The notes beneath the pieces were generated by a model, which was not told where the DNA came from, searched no databases, and worked only from the letters and a program-made list of their open reading frames with translations. Positions 13,133 to 23,849 of a stretch of 64,000 nt of DNA are shown here, piece by piece (position 1 is the stretch's first letter; each line of letters opens with the position of its first letter). Source of the stretch: Monosporascus cannonballus. Taxonomy: Eukaryota > Ascomycota > Sordariomycetes > Xylariales. The position numbers were made by a program, and so were the translations under genes. The stretch covers positions 124,001 to 188,000 of the forward strand of contig QJNS01000109.1 of NCBI GenBank assembly GCA_004154925.1. Direction: 5' to 3'.

Positions 13133-13740
13133 AATGGCTAAACTCTTATTCATCTGTGCCGTAACAAGTTGTTTTATTAGATTAATAACTTTTGATAAAA
13201 AATCCAAATAAAATTAACTTTAAAAGTTTTATTATTTAAAATAAAACGGTTACAAAATTTTAAAAGGTGTTAAATTATATAATTTAAAATAAGTACGGAT
13301 TATAATGAATTAATTAAAGATTTTAAGGAAATAAGTTTAGTATACTATATTTAATTACTTTAAAAACTTTTAATAATTTATTTATAATATTCCAAAATTT
13401 GTACATAATATTTTATAATACCGTAATAATATTATTTAAAAATTAGGATTTTTATAAAACGAAATTAATTCAATTTAAAGAACAAGAAGAAATGTTATAT
13501 ATATTTTATTTCGATTCTAACTAGATAAATAAAGTACGATAATAAGAATTTAAGCTTTTTCGATAGAATAATTTTAAATTTAATTTTATTTTATCTTCAA
13601 AACGTAATTAAATATCGGAAATTATTAATGTTTTATATCTGTCAAATATTACCCAAGTATAATATATTTAATATTTTAATATGTTTAAAAAAGAAATAAA
13701 AAAATTTATTACGGTACGAGAACAAAAACGAAACTATTAT
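13133..13740. other. AT-rich spacer between the inverted arms
   Basis: About 610 bp of A+T-rich sequence. One plus-strand frame from about 13320 to 13620 is closed only by TAA/TAG codons that could derive from Gln codons, so it may be a decayed coding region. No family could be assigned. Confidence 0.4.
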
Positions 13741-13832
13741 ACTACTAAAAGTGGAATGTTGTCAGCTCGAGTACTAACCGCCTTGTTCTGCCCTATCTAC
13801 CTACTAGATACCACTTAGAACTATTACAAAAT
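13741..13832. repeat. Right arm of imperfect inverted repeat
   Basis: Contains CTAACCGCCTTGTTCTGCCC, the complement of the left arm at 13038-13132. The sequence beyond it (13833-14026) is less A+T-rich and may be the 5' flank of the broken gene that follows. Confidence 0.75.
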
Positions 13833-14026
13833 TGTAATATTAAAAGTTTTCAGCCGTGGTGTCCCTTACTCCAAATGACAAGAACTAATACGCATAATAT
13901 GAGACAAACATAAAGAAACAAACTAACAAATAACAAACAAACACTAAGTACATAAGGACACCAAAGACTCCAGTATCTCATAATACACAGTAAGACAAAC
14001 CCAGATACCAATTTCACATTTATATA

Positions 14027-16962
14027 ATGGCATTATAAATCATATTACTAAGCCAGTTATTCCAAGTAATAATACCGACCCAGGTATTAATTTATAATAA
14101 CTTAAAATCATTTTTTGATTTTATAATCCCAGATATACCAAAAACGGCTATAAATAACTGGCCGTTTGAACGATAACCAGATAACCTTTTCGACTTCGAA
14201 ACAAAAGTTACTAGTACCGCATAAACCATACCAAACATACGAAAAAGTTCCCCAGAATTAGTTTTAAAGGACCTATTTGCCGATAACACGGGCCGATTTA
14301 AATTAACGGCGAAATCTGTCTTTTTGACATACCTAAAGTATTATCTGGACCTATAAAAATTTATCGCAGGGATTAATAAATTTAATTTTTAATAATATTA
14401 CGCAATTCGCGAAAAATACAAAAACGGTATCCCATATTTTTACGTAATCGGAAAATAAGTACAAAAAAAAACCTGAAAAACCCCTACCACTTTAATATTA
14501 AAAGTTTTTACCCAAATATCGCCAGAATACGTAATAGGTTAACGGCTTGGCGTTACTTTCACAAAAGCAAAAAACGTTTAACTTATATCGGCGGCGATAT
14601 AACGGAACCGAAATCTTTAAAAAAAAATAAAAAAAAAAATTTGGTTAATAATAACAATAATTATTAACTAAAAGGAATTTATCTTTCGCTTTAAATCGGA
14701 CGTACCTAAAAAGTTAATATTTAATTACGGTAACGTACGTTTTAACAAAAACGACCATTTTAAACCCCCGATACTAATATATATTTTACTTAAACTTAAA
14801 GAAATATAGGACTTATTAGAAAAAACCTCCGATTAAGTTAAAAAAAACTTGAAAAACCCTTTACGTAAATTAGGATTTTAATTAAGAATTACTTTTTGTT
14901 TACTTTTGGGGGCTAACCCCCCTTTAAATATCTCCTTTCTCAAAGGTTCGCCAAGGCTTACCGGAAAGGAGGAAAAAAAACCTTTTTAAGAACGCCAATA
15001 ACGTAATAATAATTAAAGGTGGCTGTAAACGGCCCCTTTTAATAAGGACCTAAAGTAATGGCATAAATTAGGTAAACTTTAAAGTTAATAAAAAAACAAT
15101 ACGTCCGAAATTATTATATCTATATAAAAAGATACGTATATATAAAATAATATAAGTACGTTTACTAAAATCCCATATTTATATAATAAAAAAGTAAAAT
15201 ACCATTTTTATATAATCCCTATATAATTAATACATAATAATAAATAACATATTCCTATATGATAAATAAATGTTAAAATATTACAAATAAATATTTGGTT
15301 ATGAATAAAGTTTTTCCGTTATAAATAAATACGTACGAAAAATATATTTTCCTAAATAGGGGTTATTATATATTTACTTAGTTTACGAAAATCCGAAAAT
15401 ATATATAAGGATAAATTAATAATAATTAAAAAGAAATTACATTTTTATAAAAATAATTAAATCGTTTTTAATAAAGATAAAAAAAGTACGGATATTAAAT
15501 AACAAAATAAAGGCTTTTAATTCTTTTTTAAAAAATATAGAAAATAACGACGAAAAATTTTAATATTAAATATTTGATTTCCGCCAATATAAACAATTGC
15601 AAATATTCTTAAATTTTATAATAGGTAATTTCTATTTCGTAACCCGATTTAAAATAATAATAAACGCCTTAAAGGTACCCGATACGTAACTAAATAAAAT
15701 ATTAGGGCGAAAAGGAACCCGAAAATAAAAGCCTAACCGTTTATATAATAAAAGCTTACCTTTATTTTTGTTATTATTAATATTTATCCGCCCGATAATA
15801 GATAACCTGGAAATTCGCTTTAAAGAAAATAAAAAAACATAAATTATCATAATAAAATAAATATTAAAATTTCCCGGAATATCCCTAATAATCCGTAATA
15901 AACCATTAGTATTAAGTTTTTGAAACGTTAATTTTCGTGCTATACGAATATAAATATTAAAAAAACGATTTTCCAAATAATTAATCCCATAAATAAACCG
16001 ATTATTATAAATGCGATTTATAAAAATACGTTTTTTAATAACGCGTTTAATAAGTTAATAAATAAGAACTTTCGGCTTTATACGTTTCAAAACCCCAGTA
16101 TTATTAATAAGAAAGTTAAAAACCGTAATATCAAAAACTTTAATCGACCCAAAAAAACGACCGAAATTAAAGTATAATTAAAGATACCTCGTAAACCCAA
16201 AAACAAAAATATTTCTAATAAAATTATCCGTACGACGAATAATAAATATTCGGACAAAATAATTCCGAGACGTAATAATATCAAAATCCAACTTTATCCC
16301 TTTAATAATAATAATATTATTAACGCGATTAGGCTCCCGATGAATCTTATTACTAGAAACAAAAAAGGCAAAATCCGTATTACCTGCAAAAATAATAAGT
16401 ACGTAACGAATCTTATTAAACTGCTTTAAAATTTTTTTTGCATAACGGCTAATTAACGTAATTTTCCGAATAGCGTATATAAAACTGTAAAAAACGTAAA
16501 ACGAATTATAATAACGGCGATAACCGCCTTATAAACCTTAAGGTATTATGAAAAAAAAGAAATAATAAGGTTACCGATCGTAATCTTCGTAAAATTAATC
16601 AGAAAAATGATATTACGTTATAAACCGATTACGCTGCGATATGTCGGTAATATAACAAATCCGAAAAGTAAAAACATGAAAAAAACTTTTATCAGAAGCC
16701 GGAGGAAAACTGCCGTCAAAAAGGAGACGAAGGCCACCATAAAATAAAAAACCTTCCGTATAATTAGGACCAAAAACCAAATAACCAGCAGTATATTAAT
16801 AAGAAGAATTAAGTAAAATAAATAAATTAACCAAAAAACGTTAATAACGACGTACGTATCCAAAATAACGGACAATACCGTACCGACAATTAGGATAAAA
16901 CCTAAGGCGATAACAGCGAAAACGGCAAAAAGGACGATAAGGACGACGATAACCGGAGATAA
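14027..16962 (+). pseudogene. RIP-broken Q-rich gene, possibly a DUF3723 family member
   Basis: From the ATG at 14027 a frame runs to about 14300, with WPFER, LFADNTGRFK and similar protein-like text. It then continues, after one apparent single-base frameshift near 14300, in frame 1 to a TAA at 16960-16962, nearly 980 codons in total. Stops in the path are almost all TAA or TAG, as expected from CAA/CAG. Readable blocks include NGEICLFDIPKVLSGPIK near 14310-14360, KRYPIF near 14430, LTAWRYFHKSKKRL near 14540-14580, a Gln-rich stretch from 15600 to 16800, and an acidic C-terminus with DDKDDDNRR. From memory of the family this pattern recalls fungal DUF3723 proteins, known as cargo of Starship elements; that assignment is tentative. 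No operon-like neighbours exist. It has no transposon ends that I could find. Confidence 0.6.
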
Positions 16963-17383
16963 TATTAAAAAAAATTCAAAAAAAATTTAATGGATAAAGA
17001 AAAAAAGAATTAAGTAAATAGAAAAAAAAAGAAAACAGAATTTATAAATGAAGTAAATGGTGCTAGTGCGCAAAATACGAGACTTAGCGCATATATTAAG
17101 ATTTAGCCAAAAGAAACCAAACCCGAAAAAGCAAGCTAAATTCGAATACGAGCCTTGGTGCATCCATTAGCGCCGGAAAAGCTGATACCCGATGTACGGA
17201 CACCAGCGCTAAAAAGTCCTACGCTTCCCATTGGTAGGACACCAAAACAAAACCGGAATCCCAGATATCCGATTGGTGCATACCCTAGTAAGACACCAAA
17301 ACACCACGGCTGTAATATTAGCCGATTATTTTAATATTACAAACGAAACGTTAAACAGTATGGATATAGAACCGCTAGAAAAC
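16963..17383. other. 3' flank of the broken Q-rich gene
   Basis: Base composition becomes more balanced from about 17040. Two related phrases with GGTGCAT and AGGACACCA-like text occur around 17155-17270. No gene was supported. Confidence 0.4.
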
Positions 17384-17556
17384 TGTGAGATAACGAGAGT
17401 GCGACGCTAACCACAACACTAAAAGGTCAACAATTCCAAACCCTTCTAGGCTATATCAGCAACTAGTTAATTTTCTTGATATTTGGAAACGTCTTATCAG
17501 AATATATGGGGTCCTGTGCTAGCCCTTTTGGCTATAGAGAGCTGCGTTATCTTACA
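17384..17556. mobile_element. Possible 173-bp MITE-like element
   Basis: The segment starts TGTGAGATAACGA and ends CGTTATCTTACA, giving 12 of 13 matching terminal inverted bases. It lacks coding capacity. I could not find a target duplication, so the family is unknown and the call is weak. Confidence 0.35.
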
Positions 17557-17871
17557 AACACTAATAATTTAAAATTATAAAATCTATTAAAACAAATATC
17601 AAAATTTAAATATTAAATAAAGTATTCGAAATTTATATAATGATAAATAATAATATATACGAAATTAACTATGCAGATAAAAGAAACAATTCGTTACGAT
17701 AGTTTTTAAGGCGTTAAAATATAAAGAAATAAAATTTAAATTCTTTTTTCGTATAATTTTTAAAACCGTTAAATTATGAAGGTAACGATTTATTTATATT
17801 TTTTTCGAAATATTACGAAATTTAATTATATAAAAAAACTTAATAAACCGTTTTTGTAAAATAATGGACAG

Positions 17872-18061
17872 CTGTGAATTGGGTGAGGTGATCTCCGACC
17901 AGTCGTAAAGCAGATTCCAAGAAGTAAGTGTATTAGGTTACTTTCATCTGGCGTTTCCCACGAGCTGCCAGATAGTGGATTTATACTAGTGAGTGGGTCG
18001 GTGGCTGATCGGTGGCTGGTCGGCTACCAGCCTCATCCTCATAGGGGCTGTATTCTCACAG
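17872..18061. other. GC-rich islet with CTGTGA/TCACAG ends
   Basis: About 190 bp of clearly non-RIPped sequence sits abruptly in A+T-rich DNA. Its ends are CTGTGA and TCACAG. It holds a short repeat of GTCGGTGGCTG-like units around 17998-18028. It could be a young non-autonomous insertion. No target duplication was found. Confidence 0.4.
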
Positions 18062-19719
18062 TTTTTTTAAACTAAACGTTAAAAACTGTTTTATAAAATT
18101 TATAAAAAGCCTTACAATTTAATACATAAAAATTTAATTTAATTTAATATTTCCGTTTAAAACTAGCTCGAAGCCTTTACATTTATTATCCTTATATATA
18201 TAATTATATTTATGAATTAATCCAATTTAATTATTGTAAGCATTTTTCGCCAAATAAAAAAACGATATATATGCAAAAACTAAAAATATTTCGTAATTTC
18301 TAGAAGATTTAAAAACGTAATAACGTTTTCTATAAACTTTGTAAAATGCTAAATTAAACATTTCGAAAATTTTAATAAATAACTTGTTAACATACAGAAA
18401 CTGCTTAATAAAATATATTAAAAGTTTACTTACACAACCGGCGTAAATACTTTTGATAAATACGGTTTTTATGTCGGGTTTGCTTTTAGAAAAATATATC
18501 TTAATAATTGGCAATTAAACGTTAAGTATTTTTTTGAAAGTTTAATACCACTAACTCGTTGTTTTAAAAATCAACTTGAAATAAAATTTAAAATTAGTAG
18601 AATAGATATTATCCTAAATATGTATTATTAATTAATATATAATAAATTACGATAAAAAATAATTTATTTCTAAACTCATAAAAATAATAGTACTAATAAC
18701 TGGTGTATTATTCTAGATATTAATTATATTCTAAAATATGATAAAAGAATATTAACGGACATCCGATTTATTAATATAAATAAATAAATTAAGAAATAGG
18801 TTTATAATTTTTAAAAAGGAAGTGTTTAATAAAATGAAAATAAAAACAATTATTTTATATTAACGCTAAATACCGGCCTTATAAATCGATAATAGTATAG
18901 AATTAGTTAGTAATATTTAGATTAAGGAAAGCATAGAACAATTTTAAATAAATTATTAATCTTTTTGCTAAAAATAATAAAGTTTAAAAATACCATATCT
19001 ATAATTGAAATTAAGGGGAAAATAATTATTACTTTTAATAGTATAAACAAATCAATACCTTAAAAAAGATATAATTTAAATATTAAAACCTAATAATATA
19101 TAAAATTTTAGACTTTACGAATATTGGATAAATTAATTAATGTTTTATAATTTTGTTAAAGTTAAAAAACTAAAATTTAATTTACTCTATACATAAAAAA
19201 TTTAATAAATATAAAATATTTTAATGTTTCGAAAACTAAACGACAATATGTTAAAAAACAATTAAAGTTATAAAAATTCCAATTTCATTTAATTTAAAAA
19301 TTTTTCATGATATTAAAATATTATTTATAATTTCTAAAGTGTTTAGTGATTTGATAAATTTTTTAAAGTTCTTATTAATATAAAAGTTTTAATATATAAA
19401 ATATTTTAACATTTTCAATATATCAATAATAAATGAATTAAATATATTAAATAAGGAAAGTATATTCATAAATATAAATATCGACATAAGTAAATAAGTA
19501 ATAAATATTGTTAATAAGAAATAAAGAAATATCAGAAGTAAGATTTAAAGAAATGCAAAAATAAAGATATTTATAAAGAAATTAATTAAAAACGATAATA
19601 ATGTACGGTACTTTTCTCAATAATAGCAAATAAAAATTCCTGGAATTTATTCGACATAAAAGAATTCTCTTTATAAAAGCAATTAAAAATAATAAATATA
19701 TTATTAATTAATTATTGTT
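18062..19719. other. AT-rich region, probably decayed unknown repeat
   Basis: About 1.65 kb without an assignable gene. A 95-codon minus-strand open frame lies at 18227-18514; its Lys/Ile/Tyr/Phe-rich composition is what RIP produces, and I recognise no domain in it. Plus-strand text around 19080-19370 is broken mainly by TAA/TAG and may once have coded. Confidence 0.4.
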
Positions 19720-19724
19720 ATTGT
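19720..19724. repeat. Target-site duplication ATTGT, left of A2
   Basis: Matches 34213-34217, directly outside the right LTR. Confidence 0.9.
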
Positions 19725-20143
19725 TGTAACGAACCTGTTATATATCCACCTGGAGGTATGAGCAATATCCGAAAAAGGTCTTGATTTGCAGGTAACAATA
19801 GGGCGAAAAATAATTTAGTGGTTTATTCGTTAAAAAGATTTAAAGACTTTTCCCTTAATTAAAAAACGGTATAATTACTTCTGGATTAAAAGTTTAGATT
19901 AATAACTAAGGAACGAAACTAAGTAAGTGTTATTTATATAAAAAACTGATTTATTATATATTTTAATTCCTTAAAATGAATATATCGTGGATTTATGTGA
20001 TTTATATGATTTAATTAATCCACCAAATTATTTAGATTACTTTATTTTGGCCAAAAATTCCTTTCCGGAATTTTGCTGTAATAAGTTTATATTAAGCTTT
20101 AAAAGTTGGTTTTCTTAAAATAAAAATTTTTATTTTTATAATA
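19725..20143 (-). repeat. 3' LTR of A2 (419 bp)
   Basis: Starts TGTAACGAACCTG, largely unmutated, and ends TTTTTATAATA, decayed from CCTGTAACA. The outer end is RIP-poor and the inner end RIP-rich, the mirror image of the right LTR. Confidence 0.95.
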
Positions 20144-20283
20144 TTATTTTTTTTTTTTTAAAAATCTTTGTTCTAAAAATAAAAAGCCATAAGTAACCAC
20201 TTTAATTAATTAGAAAATTTTGGGAACTTTTAATTGATTTTTATTATATTAGGCCGTATTAAAAAAAAAAAAAAAAACCTTGC

Positions 20284-20900
20284 TTAAATTAACGCAAAAC
20301 GCGCAATAATCGTACAAATTTTATCGAAAAATTTGGCTTTAAGGTTATCGTTTATTCGAATTATGTCCGTTTTGGAAAGCTTAATTACTTTTACGTAATG
20401 GATATTTTAAGTTATGGTTATTATATCCGTCATTAACGTTCGGTTTGCGACGTATTAAATATGAATTTTTTGGTAAAAATTAGGGAAAAACGTAAACGTT
20501 TACAAAAAGAATAACGTAAAATAAAAAATAAATTAATGGAATTTTTTGGTTAATTAAAACGTTTACGTTTTTAGCAGGATATTTTGCAAAAAAAAGCCTT
20601 TATTATTTTAAAGGAAAATTACGAAATGGATTAATTGGAAAAATAAGAAAAATTGGAGGAAAAATAACGACATATGGAAACGGAACAAATACGGCTTGTT
20701 TCCGAGATAAACGTTATCGTAAAAGTATTTATTTTTTTTGATTAAAACGCCGTAAGGTTAGATTTAAATAGGGGATTGTTATCGCTTATAACTTTAGCCG
20801 TATTAGAAATAATCGGTTAGGATTTTAGTAATAAAATATCTTAATTAGGTTTATCGCATTTATTAAATGGCTAAATAATTTCTATATGTTTTCTTTAAAT
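20284..20900 (+). pseudogene. Antisense accessory frame of A2 (Zn2Cys6-like plus coiled coil)
   Basis: Opposite pol and next to the 3' LTR, frame 1 reads with stops only where Gln is likely. From about 20356 the text is YSNYVRFGKLNY, then SYGYYIRH and VCDV. Taking Tyr as RIPped Cys gives C-x2-C-x7-C-x8-C-x2-C-x7-C, close to the fungal Zn(II)2Cys6 spacing; the last Cys is still TGC. After MNFLVKIREKRKRLQKE at 20461 a Lys/Glu/Leu-rich coiled coil continues to about 20700. Function is unknown. The DNA-binding reading is inference. Confidence 0.65.
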
Positions 20901-22654
20901 AAGTAATTTTTTTATTTAATTAAATATTAAATTTTATTTTTAATTATTTTAAAATTTAATATTCGTTCGATTTCGTATTTATTAAAATCTTTTTCGAGTT
21001 CCAGATCTTTTTTTAATAAAGCGTTTTTAAGTACTGGTTTAAATAAAAAAATATGGAAAATAAGGTATATTTTTATGTTTTTGGATAACGATAATCGGTA
21101 ATTAATTTTGGAAATAATTTTTTTAACTTTAAATAAACCGAATTTCTTAAAATTAAATTTATCGTTAAATCTTTTTATTTTGATTTGTAAGATATTCGAA
21201 ATTACGTTTTTTTTTGGCATAATAAATAAACCTTATTTCCTTTTGTTAAAATTAATTTTTTAATTTTTTTCCTATTATAATATTAAGTTATTTTTTATTA
21301 AAAAAACTTTAATTTATTATAAAAACGAATTTAAATTATTTTAATTTTTATTATTAATATTTTTGTTTTTAAAGTAATTATAATAATCTTTGGTATTTTA
21401 TTAAACGGTTATTTGGATTACTTTATTTTTATATTATATCCATATATAATTATATAAAAAAATACGCCTATATCTTTGTTAATAAATATATTGTAAGTAA
21501 TTTGTATTAATAGTAAAAATTTTACCTAATTATTCTGTTAATAATTAACGTAATTTCGAAAATATTATTTTAAAATTTAATTAAGTCGTTTTATTTATTT
21601 ATTTATTTAAAAATAATACGTTATTAAAAATTTAAGCTTAATACCAATTTATTTAAAAAAGTTAATACCAAATTTTAAAGTAAAAAACGTATTTTTATCG
21701 GAAATAATCTTTTTTAAGATTTTATATTTATTAAGATAATATTTGATAAAGGCATAAGCCAATTATTTTGCCGTTATAATTTTTTTAAAAAATAAGAAAT
21801 ACTTATATTTAATAAATTTATTAATAATTACTTATATTTTGTCGTATTTAATTCCAATAATTAGGTTTTTTAATAAAAATAAGCTAATAATAAAATTTTA
21901 AGTTATGGTATTTTATGTTTTATTAGGAATATCGGTAAATTATAATAGCCCGTAGGGTTTATGGCGTATTACTTTAGCTTTATTATAAATATTATAGTTT
22001 TTTATAATTATTTTAACTATACGGCGTAACTTAAGGAAATCGTATTTTTCTTATAGCCGTCAGGTAATTTCGAAAATTCCTTAATATCCGTATAATAGGT
22101 TTTCGTAAAATTCCTTTATAAATTATTTTTATTAATTTTTAGGAATATATATTTTGCCATAATATAATAATTAATCTTTTAATTATTTTTTTAGTTATTG
22201 AACTTTTTTTTACTTTTTCGTATTATAAAAATTCCGGAACCGTATTAAAAGTTCTGGAGTTAATTTCTTTAGGATTTCGTATAATTATATAATGTTATTT
22301 TGATTATATTATAATATTTATATGTTTTTTTTGGGAACTTTAAAGTCGTAATTTCTTTTATAACTAAGAATATCCGCCTAGATATTTTTTTTTTCTTTAA
22401 TATAATATATCCTAAAATTAAATTTTAATAAGAAAATTATTTATTTTTTATGCCGTTTATTTAGTTTTTAAGCTTTTATAAATTAAGTAAGGTTTTTATA
22501 ATTAAAGTAAATATCGAAAGATTTTTTCGTTTTATTAAAAAAAGGTTCTTATTTTTTAAGAACGTTAATAATTGCCAATAGCTTTTTATCGTAAATCTAA
22601 TATCTGAATTTTGCATTTCGGAATATTTTTAAGTAATATGCCACTAAGTACCAT
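20900..22654 (-). pseudogene. pol: Integrase and RNase H part of A2 pol
   Basis: On the minus strand at about 21930-22010 the text NIYNKAKVIRHKPYGLL is the end of the integrase HHCC zinc finger. It is followed by NFIISL, where the first catalytic Asp (in WDFI) is now Asn and the Trp a stop. RNase H comes next toward the right and is cut at 22655-22659 by the A3 insertion. Its remainder resumes at 29905. The integrase C-terminal part lies around 20930-21220. Confidence 0.85.
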
Positions 22655-22659
22655 TTGCT
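22655..22659. repeat. Target-site duplication TTGCT, left of A3
   Basis: Repeated at 29900-29904. The uninterrupted A1 and A3 copies read ATTTGCCGTTA through this point, confirming the join. Confidence 0.92.
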
Positions 22660-23078
22660 TATAACGAACCTATCATATATCCACCTGGAGGTATAAGCAG
22701 TATCCGAAAAGGGTCTTGATTTATAGGTAACAATAAGGCGAAAAATAATTTAGTGGTTTATTTGTTAAAAAGATTTAAAAACTTTTCCCTTAATTAAAAA
22801 ACGGTATAATTACCTTTAGATTAAAAGTTTAGATTAATAGCTAAAAAGCGAAATTAAATAAATATTATTTATATAAAAAACCGATTTATTATATATCTTA
22901 ATTCCTTAAAATAAATATATTATGGATTTATATAATTTACGTAATTTGATTAATTTACCAAATTATTTAAATCATTTTATTTTGGCTAAGAACTCCTTTC
23001 CGGAATTTTGCTATAATAAACTTACGTTAGGCCTTAAAAGTTAATTTTTTCGAAATAAAAACCCTTATTCCTATAATA
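22660..23078 (-). repeat. 3' LTR of A3 (419 bp)
   Basis: Starts TATAACGAACC and ends CCTATAATA. The first 70 bp (outer edge) align closely with the start of the A2 LTR, with few RIP changes. Confidence 0.95.
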
Positions 23079-23218
23079 TTATTTCCCTTTTTTAAGGATT
23101 TTTATTTTAAAAATAAAAAGCCGTAAATAATTATTTTAATTAATTAAAAAATCTCGGGAACTTTTAATTAACCTTTATTATATTAGGCCGTATTCGAAAA
23201 AAAAAAAAAAACTTTGCC

Positions 23219-23840
23219 TAAATTAACGCGAAACGCATAATAATCGTATAAATTTTATCGAGAAATTTAGCTTTAAAGTTATCGTTTGTTCGAATTATAT
23301 CCGTTTTAAGAAATTTAATTATTTTTACGTAATAAATATTCTAAATTATGGTTATTATATTCGTCGTTAACGTTTAATTTATAACGTACTAAATATGAAC
23401 TTTTTGGTAAAAATTAGGGAAAAACGTAAATATTTACAAAAAAAATAACGTGAAATAAAAAATAAATTAATAGAATTTTTTAGTCGGTTAAAACGTTTAC
23501 GCCTTTAGCAAGATATTTTATAAAAAAAGGCCTTTGTTATTTTAAAAGAAAATTACGAAATAAATTAATTAAAAAAATAGGAAAAATTGGAAATAGAATA
23601 ACGATATATAAAAACGAAATAAATACGGCTTATTTCCGAGATAAACGTTATCGTAAAAGTATTTATTTTTTTTCATTAGAATGCCGTAAGGTTAAATTTA
23701 AATAAGGGACCGTTATTACCTGTAACTTTAGCCATATTAAAAACGGTCGGTCAGGATTTTGGCGGTAAAACGTTTTAATTAGATTTATCGTATTTGTTAA
23801 ATAATTAAATAATTCCCATATATTTTTTTCAAATAAATAA
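23219..23840 (+). pseudogene. Antisense accessory frame of A3
   Basis: This is the equivalent of 20284-20900 with independent RIP changes. The cluster end here reads NYGYYIRR and IYNV, so the last Cys has also become Tyr. MNFLVKIREKRKYLQKK starts at 23395 and is followed by the same coiled-coil text (LKENYEIN, EKLEIE). Preservation of the same frame in both copies argues that the frame existed before decay. Confidence 0.65.
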
Positions 23841-23849
23841 TCCTTTTAT

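Noticed and set aside
13741..13832. CRISPR-like or tRNA gene in the G+C-richer arm
   Set aside because: No regularly spaced repeats and no tRNA A/B box arrangement; it is simply one arm of the inverted repeat.
15632..16875. Three open minus-strand frames (15632-15976, 16087-16284, 16618-16875)
   Set aside because: They are shadows of the plus-strand Q-rich frame: Gln codons read backwards give Leu-rich text without stops.
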